A DNA stretch of 64,000 bases from Isoetes taiwanensis. Taxonomy: Eukaryota > Streptophyta > Lycopodiopsida > Isoetales > Isoetaceae. How positions within the stretch are numbered: position 1 is the stretch's first letter; each line of letters starts with the position of its first letter. Under the pieces are notes generated by a model that ran no database searches, had not been told where the DNA came from, and worked only from the letters and a program-made list of their open reading frames with translations. Below are positions 1-11,992 of the stretch, piece after piece. The DNA is taken from the NCBI GenBank assembly GCA_021234155.1, contig JAJEKV010000033.1, positions 7,494,635 through 7,558,634 of the forward strand, given 5' to 3'. The position numbers were made by a program, and so were the translations under genes.

Positions 1-1246
1 CAGGATATCTACTCAAACAGATAAAATGTTGTGGTATGTCAGTTACATGGTCTTTCAGAAGTTTTCTGCTTGCAAGATTACAAACAAAAGCAAGCCTTAC
101 TGCATTTGTGTCATGCTTAAACAACTCAAAACACTTTAACAAATGCAAGTCAGAAATAGATGTAGGAAAATGAAAAATAGAATAGATTTATAATCTAAGT
201 TGGCATGCATGTGTGGTTCAATTCCACCAGGCTTTCTGTAATACCTTCATTAAGTTGTTGCTTTATTTTTATTTTTTTTTAGGTTGAGCCTGTTCATATT
301 TTGTGGGCATGTGGTGGTTGTAACCACATTGATATGCCCCTGTAGCTATAATACACCTCATGTAGCAAAGCATTCCTATCAAACAATTGGCATGTTGCCT
401 TGAATCAGTGCCACATTTCAGGATTTCGATATATCTTTGAAGATTTGCATGTGTGAGATATTCCATTGTTATAAAAAGAAGCTTAAAAGCAATTACTCAG
501 TTGATTGGACTTACCTCTAATTTTGAGTAAGTTATGTGTTGTTTTGCACAAGTGGTTCAATTCTACCATGCTTACTGTAATACCTTTATTGATTATAAGG
601 TGTTATTTCATTTTTTGTTTCAGGTTCAGCCTGTAAATTCAATTTAATAGTTACTCCAAAGAACATGCCCCCAAAAAGAGAAGACTATACAAAAATTGTT
701 AGATAGCAATGTATTGGGAAGTTTGAGTTACTCTGAGAACTTTGACAAAACGAATGACCACAGATTACTTCACTGTACTAATTTCATAATAAGATTCTTT
801 TTATGTGCATGGAGCAATTCAATATAGTCTAATAAGATGTAAGATGTTAAATGTTATATTTGGGAACTTTATATAACTTATCAGAGTTACTGCACCCAAT
901 GAACTCAAAAGGCATTATGTTATCAAGGCTAAATGATATATTTGGGATTTCATCAATGTTGAGAAATAACATGTAGTTGAAATTCTTTGCCATGCTGGTT
1001 TTTGTTTTGTTTTGAGTATTTGAATCCTCTCTACTGTGCTTAACCTACTCAACCACTCCACCCTGTTCTATTCTATGCTATCCATTCCCTTATATTTGCA
1101 CATCGACCATTAACGCGTGGTATCACATTCCTATTTGTTTGCAGCCCAAGCATATGGAGCATGCTTCCTACCTACTACATTCTACCAAAACTCATTCCAT
1201 TTAACCCACACATCGTATTACATCTAAGTATTCCGCGCGTCCACAT
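1..1246. other. AT-rich stretch without a recognisable gene
   Basis: I see no coding region with family resemblance here. The only structure is an imperfect direct repeat described separately (213-634). The stretch lies downstream (3' side) of the minus-strand LINE that ends near 1247, so part of it may be LINE 3' sequence, but no poly(A) or tail repeat marks the end. Confidence 0.5.
213..634 (+). repeat. Two-copy imperfect direct repeat, ~85 bp
   Basis: The sequence starting GTGGTTCAATTC at 213-297 recurs at 552-634 with the same order of words: ACCA, CTGTAATACCTT, a T-rich run, then AGGTT(G/C)AGCCTG. The spacing is about 339 bp. Each copy ends in a T-rich tract followed by AG, which looks like a 3' splice acceptor. 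Origin unknown; a duplicated intron end is one reading. Confidence 0.5.
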
Positions 1247-1804
1247 CTAATGCCGGCATCGCCGGGCACACATTTCTAGTATTTTTAATATCAAAGTACG
1301 ATGACTATCAACGACCTTCAAATATAATCCTAACTTATAACAAGAGATAGAAAACAATGATTGAAGATAGGACGCTTGGATTTCAAATTGTTCCCTGATC
1401 TCGTTGTAAGCCGTGCAATGCAGGAGTGCATGTGCCTCATCTTCTACACTATAATAATCACAAGCTCTGTATACCCTATCTTCAAGTGGAGTATTTGACC
1501 ATCTGCCTGTCTCAACTCCAAATTTATGCGAGCTCATTCTATAACGAGCTATGACATGCTTTAGATGCATTGGCATTTCTGACCACAAATACTCTTGGCT
1601 CTTATACTCGGCCATGTGATTTATCTGAGTTCCGTAATGAAGCATTCTACTACCTTGGTGCTGCCATAAGCGTTCAATTGCAAGTCTTTCTAATAATGCT
1701 CTTGCATCTGTCTTACATTCCAGCCAATTTTCATCATTCAGACCCCATTTTCCTGCCCAGGTTTTGAAATCATGCATCCAACTTTGCTGCTCTGAAACCA
1801 TCAT
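1247..1804 (-). pseudogene. LINE C-terminal zinc-binding region
   Basis: The 185-codon minus-strand frame contains KFGVETGRWSNTPLEDRV followed by a C-x2-type start and EDEAHALLHC, matching the Cys/His pattern of the zinc-binding tail found after LINE reverse transcriptases (compare the second LINE: LETGRWVGEPR, then DRLCQCC and EDESHAFQSC). It is the C-terminal part of the same ORF as the reverse transcriptase, separated from it by a frame break between 1858 and 1804. Role by family: RNA or DNA binding during target-primed reverse transcription. Confidence 0.78.
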
Positions 1805-1857
1805 TGCTTGATGGGATAAGCATTCTGGTGATTGATCTCTAATCCTATTAATGAGAT

Positions 1858-3651
1858 TTATAGTTTAAAATAATGCTTCCAATTTTTATGGAAACATACC
1901 TGCCTCTGCAAGCATAATTGCACATTTCTCAAAAATAGCTTCTGAATTGTTTCTATTTGATTCCATAACTTGGCAGAGATGCTAGGTCCCCATATAGGAA
2001 CCCCATACAATAGCACGGTTTGAACCAATGTCTTAAACAAAAGCTTTCTAAGCCCCCAATCATGCAGAGAAATTTTAGAACATTTAGAAAGCATACCATA
2101 GAGCGCCATTTTCCCGCATGTGGATCTCCTTTTGACACAGTCCTTCCAGTTGTATCTTGAGGAGAAATCTATCCCCAGGTACTTAAAACTCTCCAGTGTT
2201 TCAATTTCCTGCTCTAGATACATAAACGGTCTCTTCCTTGTCCCAAACACCATAACTTTGGATTTTGCAACATTTACTTTCATTTGCCTTGCTGCACAAA
2301 ACGCCACTAAATTATGTAAATGCTCTTGTAGTACATGTTTTTTGGATGCCAATAGCACCACATCATCATCATACAGTAATAACTATACTATGTAAGCTCC
2401 AAGCTGAGTCCCTGCCAAAGAGCATGCATGTAGCCATTCTTCAAGCTCATCGTTAAAGAGGCCGAATAATGTAAGAGATAAAGGACATCCTTGGCGCACC
2501 CCTATAGTGTTCCTTATCACAGGATTTATTTCCCGAGATAATTTGATTAATACCTTCGCATATAATTATGAGATAGCTCCTCTTATGTTTTTTGGAACAA
2601 CGAGCTGCTCCATTCTGTCACCTAACTCCTTCTTCTGCACTGTGTCAAATGCTTTTGCAAAATCTATAAATGCAATATACAATGCTGCAGATGGTGCCTT
2701 TGCTTTCTCTACTAACACATGAAGTGTTAATGCATGATCTAACGTGTTAAAATCTTTCTGAAAGCCCGCTTGAAAATTGGAGCCTTGCCATTCTCTTCTG
2801 CCCAGGTGCTCAACTTGTATTCCAGCAAGCTTCCCAAAATTTTGGCAAAAGTGCTACCTATCAGGATGGTTCAGTAATTCTGTACTACATTCTTGTCCCC
2901 TGATTTATGAACTGGGTGTACTCTATTTAACTTCCAACTATATGATAGGCCTTGTCTGATACTCTTATTTAGCAAATTTGTAAGAATAGAAAGTATTTTG
3001 TCTCCTCCCCATTTAAAAAGCTCAATACATAGACCATCCAGATCATGTGCTTTATTATTTCCCATCCCTGATAGCGTATCTCTTACCTCTATTTCAGTGA
3101 AAAGATCTTCATCAATGGCCAAGATTGGCATGCCTTCTGGATTGCCCACCTCATAAATATCTTGCACCAAACCAATAGATTGGCTGCCCTGAGTTTTTGC
3201 TTAATTTGTTCCAAAACATTTTCGGATCTTGCTTTATTTGCTCTTTCAAATCAGATTGCCTTGCTTTTAAAAATGCTTGCTTTTTGCTTCTCAGAAGTCT
3301 CTTATATCAACTGGGTTTCCTGATGCAGTTATGTGGCAGTCTGGCTCTTGCTTCTCTACACTCAGCATCCCACCATGAATTGCAGGGCCGCCCTTGCACT
3401 GGCTTTTTGGTGAGACCAAAAGTCTCTTTTGCAGCATAGAAGATCAAATTGATAAATTTCTCTGCATCCTCAACTATATTTCCTGTCCAAGTAGTAGAAG
3501 CAATTAGATCCTCATCGAGTTTTTTGTATGGCTTATAATTGATTCTCAATTTCGGAAAGGGAGAGTGCTTCATATCGGGATGTGTGGCTGATTTGAACTC
3601 CACATGCAAAGGGGAGTGGTCTAACTCTGCCAACTTCCTCCTACAAAGCAT
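1858..3651 (-). pseudogene. LINE reverse transcriptase domain
   Basis: Minus-strand frames hold, in order, the post-endonuclease linker with CNSWWDAECREARA (about 3370), the finger block NNKAHDLDGLCIELFKW (about 3040), the palm block YIAFIDFAKAFDTV (about 2660), GVRQGCPLSLTLFGLF (about 2490) and the catalytic loop LLYDDDVVLLAS (about 2365). The thumb region continues with KVNVAKSK, FKYLG and HDWGL to about 1860. These are the ordered motifs of LINE reverse transcriptases. The catalytic loop reads Y-D-D-D where Y-A-D-D or Y-V-D-D is usual. Frameshifts separate the blocks, so no full product is possible. Confidence 0.88.
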
Positions 3652-4257
3652 GCTTGTACCAATTCTAGATCACTTGCCATGAAGTAATCTACTGTACTTG
3701 ATCCTATAAAGCTTCCGGATTTTGGAAACTTATCAATGCCATTTACAATTTTCAAGCCACAGATTGTGCCCATCTCCAACAAAAATTCTCCCATTGTATT
3801 TGAAAGTTTGTCTTTTGACCATCTCAAGAACGGTTCGTCTTGCTCATCTAAGTATGCATCCATGAGATCTACGAATGTTCTCGCTTGTTGGCAGCCCGTA
3901 CAGGCATTGAAATCACCCATGATGAACTTTCTCATGCACAATGTATTCCAAAGCATCTGCACATAAACTACCAAGAGGGTCATCTATGTCAAAGTTTTTG
4001 TTTTCGTACAGGCTTGCATTGAGTGGAGCAAAATAATCGACTGCTACAAAAAAATTTACATTTGTGGTCTTGATTTTAAGCCACAAGTATTGCTTATTCT
4101 TATCTTCTTTCATTATCTGAAAAGCATGCTCAACTTGCACAGATCCTTCCCTTTTCTCATTCGACGAATGACCAGGACGAGATTGATGCTCGCATGTCTC
4201 AACAAAAAGCAAGTTATCTTGTTGCTTCCATGTCTCAATTGTTGCATCTACTTTCAC
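3621..4257 (-). pseudogene. LINE endonuclease domain (APE-type), partial
   Basis: Two overlapping minus-strand frames (4257-3913 and 3983-3621) together cover the C-terminal two thirds of an APE-like endonuclease. Diagnostic blocks are MGDFNACTG (the GDFN metal-binding block) and STVDYFMAS (the S-x-x-D-Y block close to the catalytic end). In active LINEs this domain nicks the target DNA to prime reverse transcription. The frame change between the two pieces, near 3913-3983, breaks the gene. The N-terminal catalytic residues upstream of about 4257 were not found. Confidence 0.82.
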
Positions 4258-4594
4258 TTGGCTAATATTAATGTATAATAAATATAAATTTTCTATATTC
4301 TCTTTAAAAAAATCCCTGACTCCCTAACCTTTGTTCCGAAAATTTGCATGTTTGCATGAATCTTTACATGCAATTAGCCATATTTCTGGATTTTTTGTTG
4401 GAACCACCCGGCCGCAGTAGCCCTAAAGCCCAACTGATCTTTAAGAGTTTCAAACGGCAATCCTCGAGTCAAATCCCCACTTTTTAAAACCCCGTCCCTA
4501 GTGTGAGGTGAAATTTCCATCTTCGCGTAATGTGGTTCACTACTCCCGAGGCTAATTTCTTGACCCATTTAAAAGATGCTAAAATCAAACGTTG

Positions 4595-4621
4595 CAAAAT
4601 TGGGTTTAGAACCCAATTTTG
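4595..4621. repeat. Perfect 12-bp-arm hairpin
   Basis: CAAAATTGGGTT is followed by the loop TAG and then by its exact reverse complement. It stands alone in the non-coding stretch 4270-4690, where I see no gene. Confidence 0.75.
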
Positions 4622-4697
4622 CCTTCTTATTATAGCAAATTGTGCAACAGTATTTAAAGGGTTAACACTTGGGTTCACAGGGTAAAGCCTTTCATCA

Positions 4698-4800
4698 GTG
4701 ATTTATGTCCAATGTGTGGCCTCCGCAATGAGGCCCTGGAGCGCTGCATGTTTTTATGCACAGAGATTCATTCTATATGGAACTAGATCCAAGGCTTATT
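4698..4800 (+). pseudogene. LINE zinc-binding fragment
   Basis: The plus strand encodes CPMCGLRNEALERCMFLC followed by TEIHSIW. This is the C-x2-C, E-x2-(H/R)-x4-C spacing of the zinc-binding domain downstream of plant LINE reverse transcriptases, where IW commonly follows. Nothing else of the element could be recognised on either side, so this is a small relic unrelated in orientation to the neighbouring LINE. Confidence 0.5.
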
Positions 4801-5185
4801 CCACACTACACTGCACAGTCAAGAGGTTTTTTTTGCCATATATCCTAATAGTTGGCCAAGAAGTTAGCTTTTCATCTGTATAAGGCATGGTTGCTATAGC
4901 TCATGTAGAAGAGGCGACACGTGAAGATCTTCAGGAATGCAAAGCTGCAACCCAGAGCTTTGATTCCTCAGTTGAGGTACAAACAGTAAATCTCCTACAG
5001 GCATCCACTCGAAAAGAACAATTGAAATTGCTATTTGGGAAAGGACACTACACATTGTAGATAGTCAGGGTGTATTCATTCCATTAGTCATGCATGCAAA
5101 TCAATAGGACAGGTTTTAAGTCTAAGAAATTTAATTGCAAGACTTAGGTTTGCTTTTATCATGTACGATTTCAACACTTTGGCAG

Positions 5186-5796
5186 ACAAGCTATTTCACA
5201 AGCACGGATTGTCTATTCATTTGTGGGGGAGACAAAAACAATTAGCAGCTATGCGCAAGCATTGAAGTCCACACTTCAATTGGGTTGTAAAGCTGGGATT
5301 GCCAAAGGTTTGGGTATAGGATTTACATATGGAATTCTCTTCTGTTGCTGGGCACTTTTGATGTGGTATGGAGGCGTCCTCATCAGACAAGGACATGCCA
5401 ATGGTGGCAAAGTTCTTACGTCAATGTTCGCCGTCATAGTTGCTAGCATGTATGTTAAGCTCTCTAACCACAAAAGTAATAAGATCATCAAGAATGATAT
5501 GGAAGTTTGCATGTTTAATTATTAGTGATAATTGTTGTGAAGGTCTTTGGGTCAAGCTACTCCAAGCATTGCAGCATTTTCAAAAGCACGGGTAGCTACT
5601 TATCAACTCATGCAGCTGATTAACCAAAAGCCTACAATAAACATTGATAGATTGAAGGGCAAGGTGTTAACTGTTGTACAAGGAAACATTGAATTCTGCA
5701 ATGTCTCTTTCAATTATCCTTCACGACCTGATGTGGCCATATTTGAGAACCTTTGTCTTCAAATACCAGCAGGAAAAACAGTGGCAGTGGTAGGAT
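5186..5796 (+). pseudogene. ABCB (P-glycoprotein-type) transporter fragment, two exons
   Basis: Exon 5186-5449 follows the acceptor TTTGGCAG and reads QAISQARIVYSFVGE, then the end of a transmembrane domain (FTYGILFCCWALLMWYGG). It ends at a GTATGT donor. Exon 5543-5796 follows GTGAAG, and the frame joins exactly as VASM-SLGQATPSIAAFSKA, then NIEFCNVSFNYPSRPDV and AGKTVAVVG, the start of the first or second nucleotide-binding domain. Family role: ATP-driven export across the plasma membrane, including auxin in some members. The sequence loses homology right after VAVVG, before the Walker A lysine, and reaches a stop. No flanking exons were found, so this is a gene fragment. Confidence 0.85.
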
Positions 5797-5813
5797 GTCT
5801 TATAACCTACTAA

Positions 5814-6795
5814 AAGGTCCACTTCCTACTTACATATATTGTTATTCCTCCAACAACAATATCAAGATCAATACAAATTCGTATGCCAACACAACAAATC
5901 CCTTTTCAACGAAGCATTGCTTGGTATGTACCATATGGTGAGCAAGAATCATTATGTGACTCTTGAGGTATTGGATACTCATCTTCAATTGTTGAACAAG
6001 CGATAGCAATTGAGCTTATTTTTCACAAATAATTTGATTTTTTCGTATCACCATTACTGCATAGACTTTTCACTTGAAAGACTTTGGGGATAGTAGTTTT
6101 GTAATCCTAGTAGCAATGGTTGTACCAATTCTAATATATGGCCCCATGACATAGTGATCTCCATGGATGCTAAAGATTAATTTTATTCTATTCCGATAGT
6201 GATGACATATGCTTTTCCTGCTCGAAAAGAAATAGCGATTTTATTTATGTTTAAAAAGATCCCTAGACTTCAAGTTAGAAAAGAATCAAGCAAATGAAAT
6301 GTTTAAAGTTATTTAACATAGGATAAAAACATAGTCTGTGCAAAATCTTGCGCGTTGATATTTTTAATTTTTTTTGGTCCTTTGGATCGGGCGGTTTCTT
6401 CACGCACAGGTGTAATAGGATACCGTTTGCTTGTGGCTGCCACAAGAATCGACTGCACAGACTCTGGCTCTATAGTTTGGGCTACCACAAATTGGCTGCA
6501 AAGTGTCGGTCCTAGAGTTTATTTTTGTGCCACTGCAGATTCGGCCACCAGAGACGGTTCCTATTTTTTTTTTTTTTTTTTTGGCTCTTGCTTATCGGAT
6601 TTTGGCTCTTAATCATCGTGTTCCCAGTGCATATTTTCTTTTTGTGGTTTCTGGTCGACGTTCGGACTTGGCCTTCTTCATCCAACCTATTTTTATTTGA
6701 GTTTATGTTCTGAGATTTCCCTGAGAGAGGTGTGGACTGGCAGCAAGTATCAGAGATGGTTTTGAGCATTTGAAGAGCCTATTTCATTTGGGCAA
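5814..6795. other. Non-coding stretch with a long T tract
   Basis: No gene is recognisable. A run of about 21 T lies near 6567-6587. It could be the poly(A) tail of a minus-strand retroposed sequence, but I could not identify the body on its right side. Confidence 0.4.
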
Positions 6796-6799
6796 CCTC

Positions 6800-8364
6800 A
6801 TTTCGTATAGGGTTTTGTCATGACAGTTCTGCGGGCACATATCTTTGGAGCAAACAAACCGATCGGTGGTTGAGCTCCTCGAGCAGGCGAGCAGTGCTTT
6901 GGGAGACCTCCCCCACGCCAGAGATCAGAGGCCGCAACCTTCCCGCGTAACAGATGGTTTAATGCTAAGTGTAAGGAACGCAAACGCGCACTCCGTCTCA
7001 TCTCATCGTGGATCAGGACACGTGAGCTCAGGCCACCAGCCATTACCGTGCCTTCCTCAAGGAAACAAAGGCAAGGTACCTTTCAAGGCACCAAGGAGAA
7101 ATGTTCGGCCCTCTTTGGGCCCACACCGAGAACTTTCGGCGCGAGGGGTACTCTGCAGGCCAGCCTGACCTACGAGGGGGAACATCACGGCGGTGCAATG
7201 GGAGCGATACACTGCAGCTTGGCTTTATGATCCCACAGGAACGCGGACGGATGTGCCCCGCAACATGGCCCACCGCTGGTGATCCGCGTAAGAAGATGTC
7301 GAAGAGGGGCTGCGGCGCTGGCTAATGGGAAGGCAAACGGACTTGGGCGGCACCTGGCGGAGTTGCTCAAGTGGGCGGGGCGGCCCATGGTGCCGATCCC
7401 TTCTTTGCCGCCTTGTTCAATAGGGCGTTGCGAGAGGGTTTTCCCCGGTCATGGACCACAAGCATGGTTGTTCCGATCTACGAGGCAGGGACCCACACTT
7501 GTCCGACCAATTCACCGAACCATCATGGTCATTTCGGTGTTTGCCAAGCTATGCGTGGGCATTCTCGAACGCCAGTGTAATCGATGGGGCGAGGCGTGGA
7601 AGTCAGGGCACTTACCCAGGTAGGCTTCCAACCCTAACATTCGACCATTGATCACATCTTCACACTCAGGGCCCTGGTCGAGGACAGCAGGAACCGTCGG
7701 GAGAACTCTATCTTCTTTGTTTTGTGGACTTTGCAAAAGCTTTTCGACCACGATACCGGGAAAAGTTGTGGGCGAGATTGCACCATCACGGGGCTCCCTA
7801 TGGATCTGCTGTAAGCAGCGAGGTCTGGTATCACGAGAGCTGCACAGGCCGCATGCAACCGGAAGGACAGTCATTTGCCAGTAGCATTGGAGTTAGGCAA
7901 GGTTGTCCTCTCTCACCCACACTCTTTGGACTTTACATTGACCAGTTGGAAGCCTGGCTTGCTGCCAATGGGGGGGACGGTATACAGCTCTTACACTAGT
8001 TCATCCGACAGCTCATCTATGCCGATGATGTGGACTTCTTGGCCCATACACCAGAGGGCATGCAGGCACACCTAGATGCCCTGGACACATTCTGCCAGGC
8101 GACGGACATGCGTGTCAACCTGGCCAAGACTAAGGTGGTCCTCGTATCCTCCTCACGTCATCCAGCACCTCCGGCGCTCACTTATCAGGGGCAGATGGTA
8201 GAGGTTACACCCAGCTACAAGTACCTGGGGGTGGAATTTCCATCCTCAATGTATTGGGATGCATCCATTCGCCTTCAGATGACCACAGGTTGGAAGGCAC
8301 TGTACGCAATGCAAAACAATAGTCACAGGGCCGAGCTGTATGACTGGGGCCACTAGTCACATTT
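6800..8364 (+). mobile_element. Second LINE, 5' part (split by the CACTA-like element)
   Basis: Plus-strand frames give the post-endonuclease linker (RNRWFNAKCKERKRALRL near 6950), the finger region (LAELLKWAGRP near 7355), the palm (MDFAKAFRP near 7724), GVRQGCPLSPTLFGLYID (about 7890) and the catalytic LIYADDVDFLAH (about 8015), then the thumb (LAKTKVVLVSS, YKYLGVEF). The frame shifts often and has stops, so it is dead. It stops abruptly at LYDWGH at 8352. The continuation LFRALVEPVLLYGVEVWGP is found at 26798, 18.4 kb away. The endonuclease domain is not seen, so the element was already truncated or badly decayed at its 5' end. Confidence 0.87.
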
Positions 8365-8382
8365 CACAAGGCACACAAAAAT
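8365..8382 (+). repeat. Left terminal inverted repeat of the 18.4-kb element
   Basis: CACAAGGCACACAAAAAT, preceded by the target duplication TTT at 8362-8364. It matches the right terminus with one mismatch. Confidence 0.85.
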
Positions 8383-9000
8383 AAAACTACTACGGGTTTT
8401 TTCCTTGGTTATACATAAAAAACCGTTGAAAATAACCAATGCATCTTTGTGGCTTGATATCATTAAAAACATTACATGACCAAAGTATGTGGTTTCTTTA
8501 TATGCTTTATTAATGTGGCATAACTGAACCATTGGTAAATACTTTGTTAAAATACGTATTCAATGATATGGTTTTCTAACATGTTTATTCGTTGTTGTTT
8601 AATATCATGATTCATGTGTATAGTTTCTTAATATGGTATAAGGTACTCGGTTTGATATGGCGTTATACAATGTGGTTCTTAAAGTGCGAAATTAGGGTGG
8701 CTAAGTATTGTGATAAATTTATATGGTTTGCATTGTGTTAAAATTAAACAAGTTGCATATGCTTAATGGTCTAAAGCCTTCCCACTGCGTGCAAACCATA
8801 TAGGGCTAATATGGAGCCATAATAAGGTTGAAATGACTAAAGCCACATATGTTTTATAGTCTAAAACCTTCCCATTTTTATGCATGTAAACCATATAGGG
8901 TCTTTAGTAGAATGCATAATGTATTCAATGTTATAGATCACTAGTGCTTTATCTACCAAAGCATTCTAAGTTAATTTATTAACACCTATAATTCTATATG
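8383..9000. repeat. Left subterminal repeat region of the 18.4-kb element
   Basis: Words of the type TGTGGTTT, TATGGTTT and ATGTGGTTCTTA occur several times. Two longer copies of CTAAA(G/A)CCTTCCCA followed by AAACCATATAGGG lie near 8772 and 8862. The right end carries the same AAACCAC/GTGGTTT words mostly in reverse orientation. Subterminal repeats of this type bind the transposase or accessory protein in CACTA elements; binding here is inferred. Confidence 0.6.
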
Positions 9001-9456
9001 ATAGCATGCAATGGTTCTTAGTGCTAGCATGTAGCGGTTTCTTAGGAATAGTCTCTATCATTGATAATTAGGAAATTTTGCCAATGTCATAAAATCCAAC
9101 ACACCAATAGAAATTGCCATTACAAATGGTATTTTTCATAACAAAAATAGATAAAAGAAGCTCCAAGGATTCGAACCTTGGTTAAACCATTATCCCCATG
9201 GATATAAATAGCACAATATCCCTAACAGAAATCATCTTCAGCTTTGAATCCTCCCAACAATTTTCAGAAAACTATTCTACGTTACTTCAATTTGAAGCTC
9301 CAAAACTTAACAAACTCAAATTTGCCTGCAACTCCGACGAAAATTCTAGTATAAAAGAAGCAAGGGCAATCAGGTACAGACAATGTCAAACCGGTGAAAT
9401 CTGATCTCAGGGATAATGAACTGAAATGAATTAGGGCAGAAAATCTGATATGCCTG

Positions 9457-9585
9457 AGCCCATTTATTGTGCCACGGCTTATTGAGACACATACAAATAG
9501 CTATATACATAAATGGAAGAGCCCATTTATTGTGCTACGACTTATTGACACACATACAAATAGCTATATATATAAATGGAATCAA
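9457..9585. repeat. Tandem duplication of ~66 bp
   Basis: The sequence starting GAGCCCATTTATTGTG, with ACACATACAAATAGCTATAT in its second half, occurs twice head to tail with few changes. The surrounding 9000-10200 stretch has no gene I can recognise; it lies 3' of the minus-strand methyltransferase-like gene. Confidence 0.7.
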
Positions 9586-10218
9586 TAATGATCATTGCTG
9601 CTTGGAAGGAAAAAGTGATTTCAGCATTAGACTCTGACTGATTCTGCAAATATTATAGTGCTCTGTCAAATGCCCGATTCTGCCATCAAACTCCAACATT
9701 AGACTGCCAATATATTAACTGTTCCACTGTAATAATATTACTAGAAATTTAGACAAAATGTCTAGCCTGTCTTCAATATCAAAGTAACCCTATTTAGGCA
9801 TTCAACAGATAATGTAGCAAACATAATTCAGCAATAAGGTTCTTGTAGAGCCTAAATTTAAGACTTTGGCGTTCAACTTATAATATACAAGCCTGGCTAG
9901 ATGTTACAAAGCACAATTTCATTAAAATGGAAAATTTCGTGATTTCAATTAGCAACGAAAATCTTTTTTAGTTCATTTTATGCCAATTTTTCAAGCAATA
10001 AGAAAAAATATGCCTCTAAAGTGTCATTTATTGGCGCCATCAAAAAGACTAACACTGCATATAAAGAAGCTAAAGCAACGTAACATCACAAAATTAGTTA
10101 AAATTTCCACATTCATAGATTTTCAAATCAAAAATTTTGCCACAACAGGCAAGGACTTGGAAGGGAGTCTGTTTACAAAAGTATTATTGTACAATTTAAC
10201 ATTACAATCACACAAAAT

Positions 10219-10275
10219 TTAGGGTTCCGGATCAGGATCAGGTTCTGCATCAGGATCAGGTTCCACATCAGGATC
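10219..10275 (-). repeat. 18-bp coding tandem repeat (acidic C-terminal tail)
   Basis: The plus strand shows repeated GGATCAGGTTC(T/C)(G/A)CATCA units of 18 bp, encoding on the minus strand alternating (A/V)EPDPD. It is the last part of the methyltransferase-like protein and gives a strongly acidic tail. Replication slippage is the likely source. Confidence 0.7.
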
Positions 10276-11835
10276 AGGTTCCGCATCGCCAGGGCCATGG
10301 CTAGAAGAAGCACCCATAGGATCTACCTGAAAGCTCTCAAACGCTGTGGCAGTGAAATTGGGATCATTAAGCATGTCCAGATCGAATTGTGCGTTCTTGA
10401 TCGCATCATAGTCCACATCGGGTGGAGCTTCAGGCATCTCTGTATTTGGTGGATCTACAGCTTCTTCAGCAACAGCACCTTGTCTCTCTGTCACAGGAAC
10501 TGCTGCAAGTATAGGATTCAGGAGGCGGTCAAGCCTATCAAGAATCCCCCTTAGGCACTCCTGCTTAACCGGGTCACTTTCGAACACAATGCAAAATCTC
10601 TTATTCAGCAATGAAGCCCGGCCAAAAGAACCACAGGAGAAGTAATCAAACACCCCTGTTCCTGGCGGTACCATTTTCTGCACGAGGTAGGAGCATGTGG
10701 CAGGCCCCAGCTGGTTTCTCATGATTAAGTCCCCTGGCAAGCCTTGCGGTTTGTACTGAATCTGGCTGTTGCGAGCTTCCCCCGCCATAGCCTCGGACTC
10801 CCCCTCTTCGTCTTCTTCGTTAGGCACAGGAACTGGTGGCAGTTCTTGAGGATGATCGTTGAAGGGGAATTTGAGGTCAATTTCATCGAGAGGATGACCT
10901 GCAGTGGCCTGAATTTTTGTGGCGTACACCAGTGCATGGACCTCCTGAACTCCTGGGGGAGCCGGATTTTTGTATTCGTCCTCATACATGCCAATAAAAA
11001 CTACGGATGCGGAATCGGATCATCCAACACTGAGATGAAATCAAGAAGTTGTGCTCGGCCTTGCAAAGACCACTATCGAAAAGAATCGGTGTGGTGTTCT
11101 TTTACGGTATGTCGAAGAAATTAGAGAGAGTGGTCTTGTCCCACATTGGAGTGATGCCTCTAGTGTCCGGGGCTATCAAGGATCTTTGGTACAGGGATTG
11201 CAAACAAATTGCCCCTGGCGCCGGGTTAGTTCAACCGCAAGAACGGAAGTCTTGATATCCTCCCCTCGCAAGACAAAGATTGCGTATATATTTTGCCAAG
11301 GCGGGTGTACGTTACCGAAAACTCCTTCCTTGGTCACGCCAACTTCAACCCACTTACTATGCAGGGTGGCCATGGAAATCAGGTCGCTGTCCTCGAAGCC
11401 CGCCACGGCAGCACTTAGATCAGTGAAGGATTTAAACTTCCTCGGAAAATTATCCTTCACATATTCAAAAATCTCCTTCTTTAAGAACGATATAGATCGT
11501 AGTGTCTTTGCCCTTGTCTTGAAGAAGTGCTTACCTGTATAATCAGAGGTGACCTTCACGAAGGTATTCCCATCCAGCACCTCCTGGAACAAAATCCGAC
11601 AGTCTTCATAGTCCATACCCCTTATGCACCTCAGGTAGGTCTGACTGAAGTAGTCAGACTCTTTTGCCCAGTTACAGGTAATAGTCTGTCCCTTATTATC
11701 TGTTAGCTTGCAAGATTTCCACAAGTTCCATAGGGACACGAATAGCTGAAAAATATCCTCTGGCATGAAGACCCACTGGTTGAAATCTTTCGGTTGCTTA
11801 CCACGCATGGTAACTTCAGCCAAAGCCAGATAACG

Positions 11836-11992
11836 CTGAAAACAAGAAGAAGTTAGTTTTGAATGCAAGTAATTATGAAATGGCGCCGTGGCGCCATTTG
11901 CTGAGGAAATGGCGCCGTGGCGCCATTTGGTGAGGAAATGAAGCCCACGGGGCCATTTGCTAATCTAGCGTAAAAATTAAAACACGATGTAC
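11836..11992 (-). repeat. Short intron of the methyltransferase-like gene with three palindromes
   Basis: The 157-nt intron has the donor AAG/GTACAT (minus strand at 11993/11992) and the acceptor CTTCTTCTTGTTTTCAG at 11836. Inside it are two nearly identical palindromes with central GTGG (11878-11900 and 11907-11929) and a degenerate third (11936-11959). The half-site AAATGGCGCC is the one repeated in the first introns of both divergent genes. Confidence 0.75.

Larger units (their letters stand above)
1247..4257 (-). mobile_element. Non-LTR retrotransposon (LINE), decayed, minus strand
   Basis: Reading the minus strand from 4257 to 1247 gives, in order, an apurinic-type endonuclease, a reverse transcriptase and a C-terminal zinc-binding domain, which is the order of one-ORF-2 plant LINEs. 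The frame breaks several times, for example between 1858 and 1804 and around 3300-3170, so the copy is dead. The 5' end is missing or unrecognisable beyond 4257, and no poly(A) tail is visible below 1247. It belongs to the same family as the LINE split at 6.8-8.4 and 26.8-27.8 kb: both share the segment around L(H/Y)DWG, LLYGV and WGP and the ETGRW zinc-binding tail. Confidence 0.88.

Noticed and set aside
9163-9181. tRNA T-arm-like CCAAGGATTCGAACCTTGG (minus strand)
   Set aside because: The T-arm fits, but no D-arm, anticodon arm or acceptor partner is found at the right distance; at best a tRNA-derived SINE scrap.
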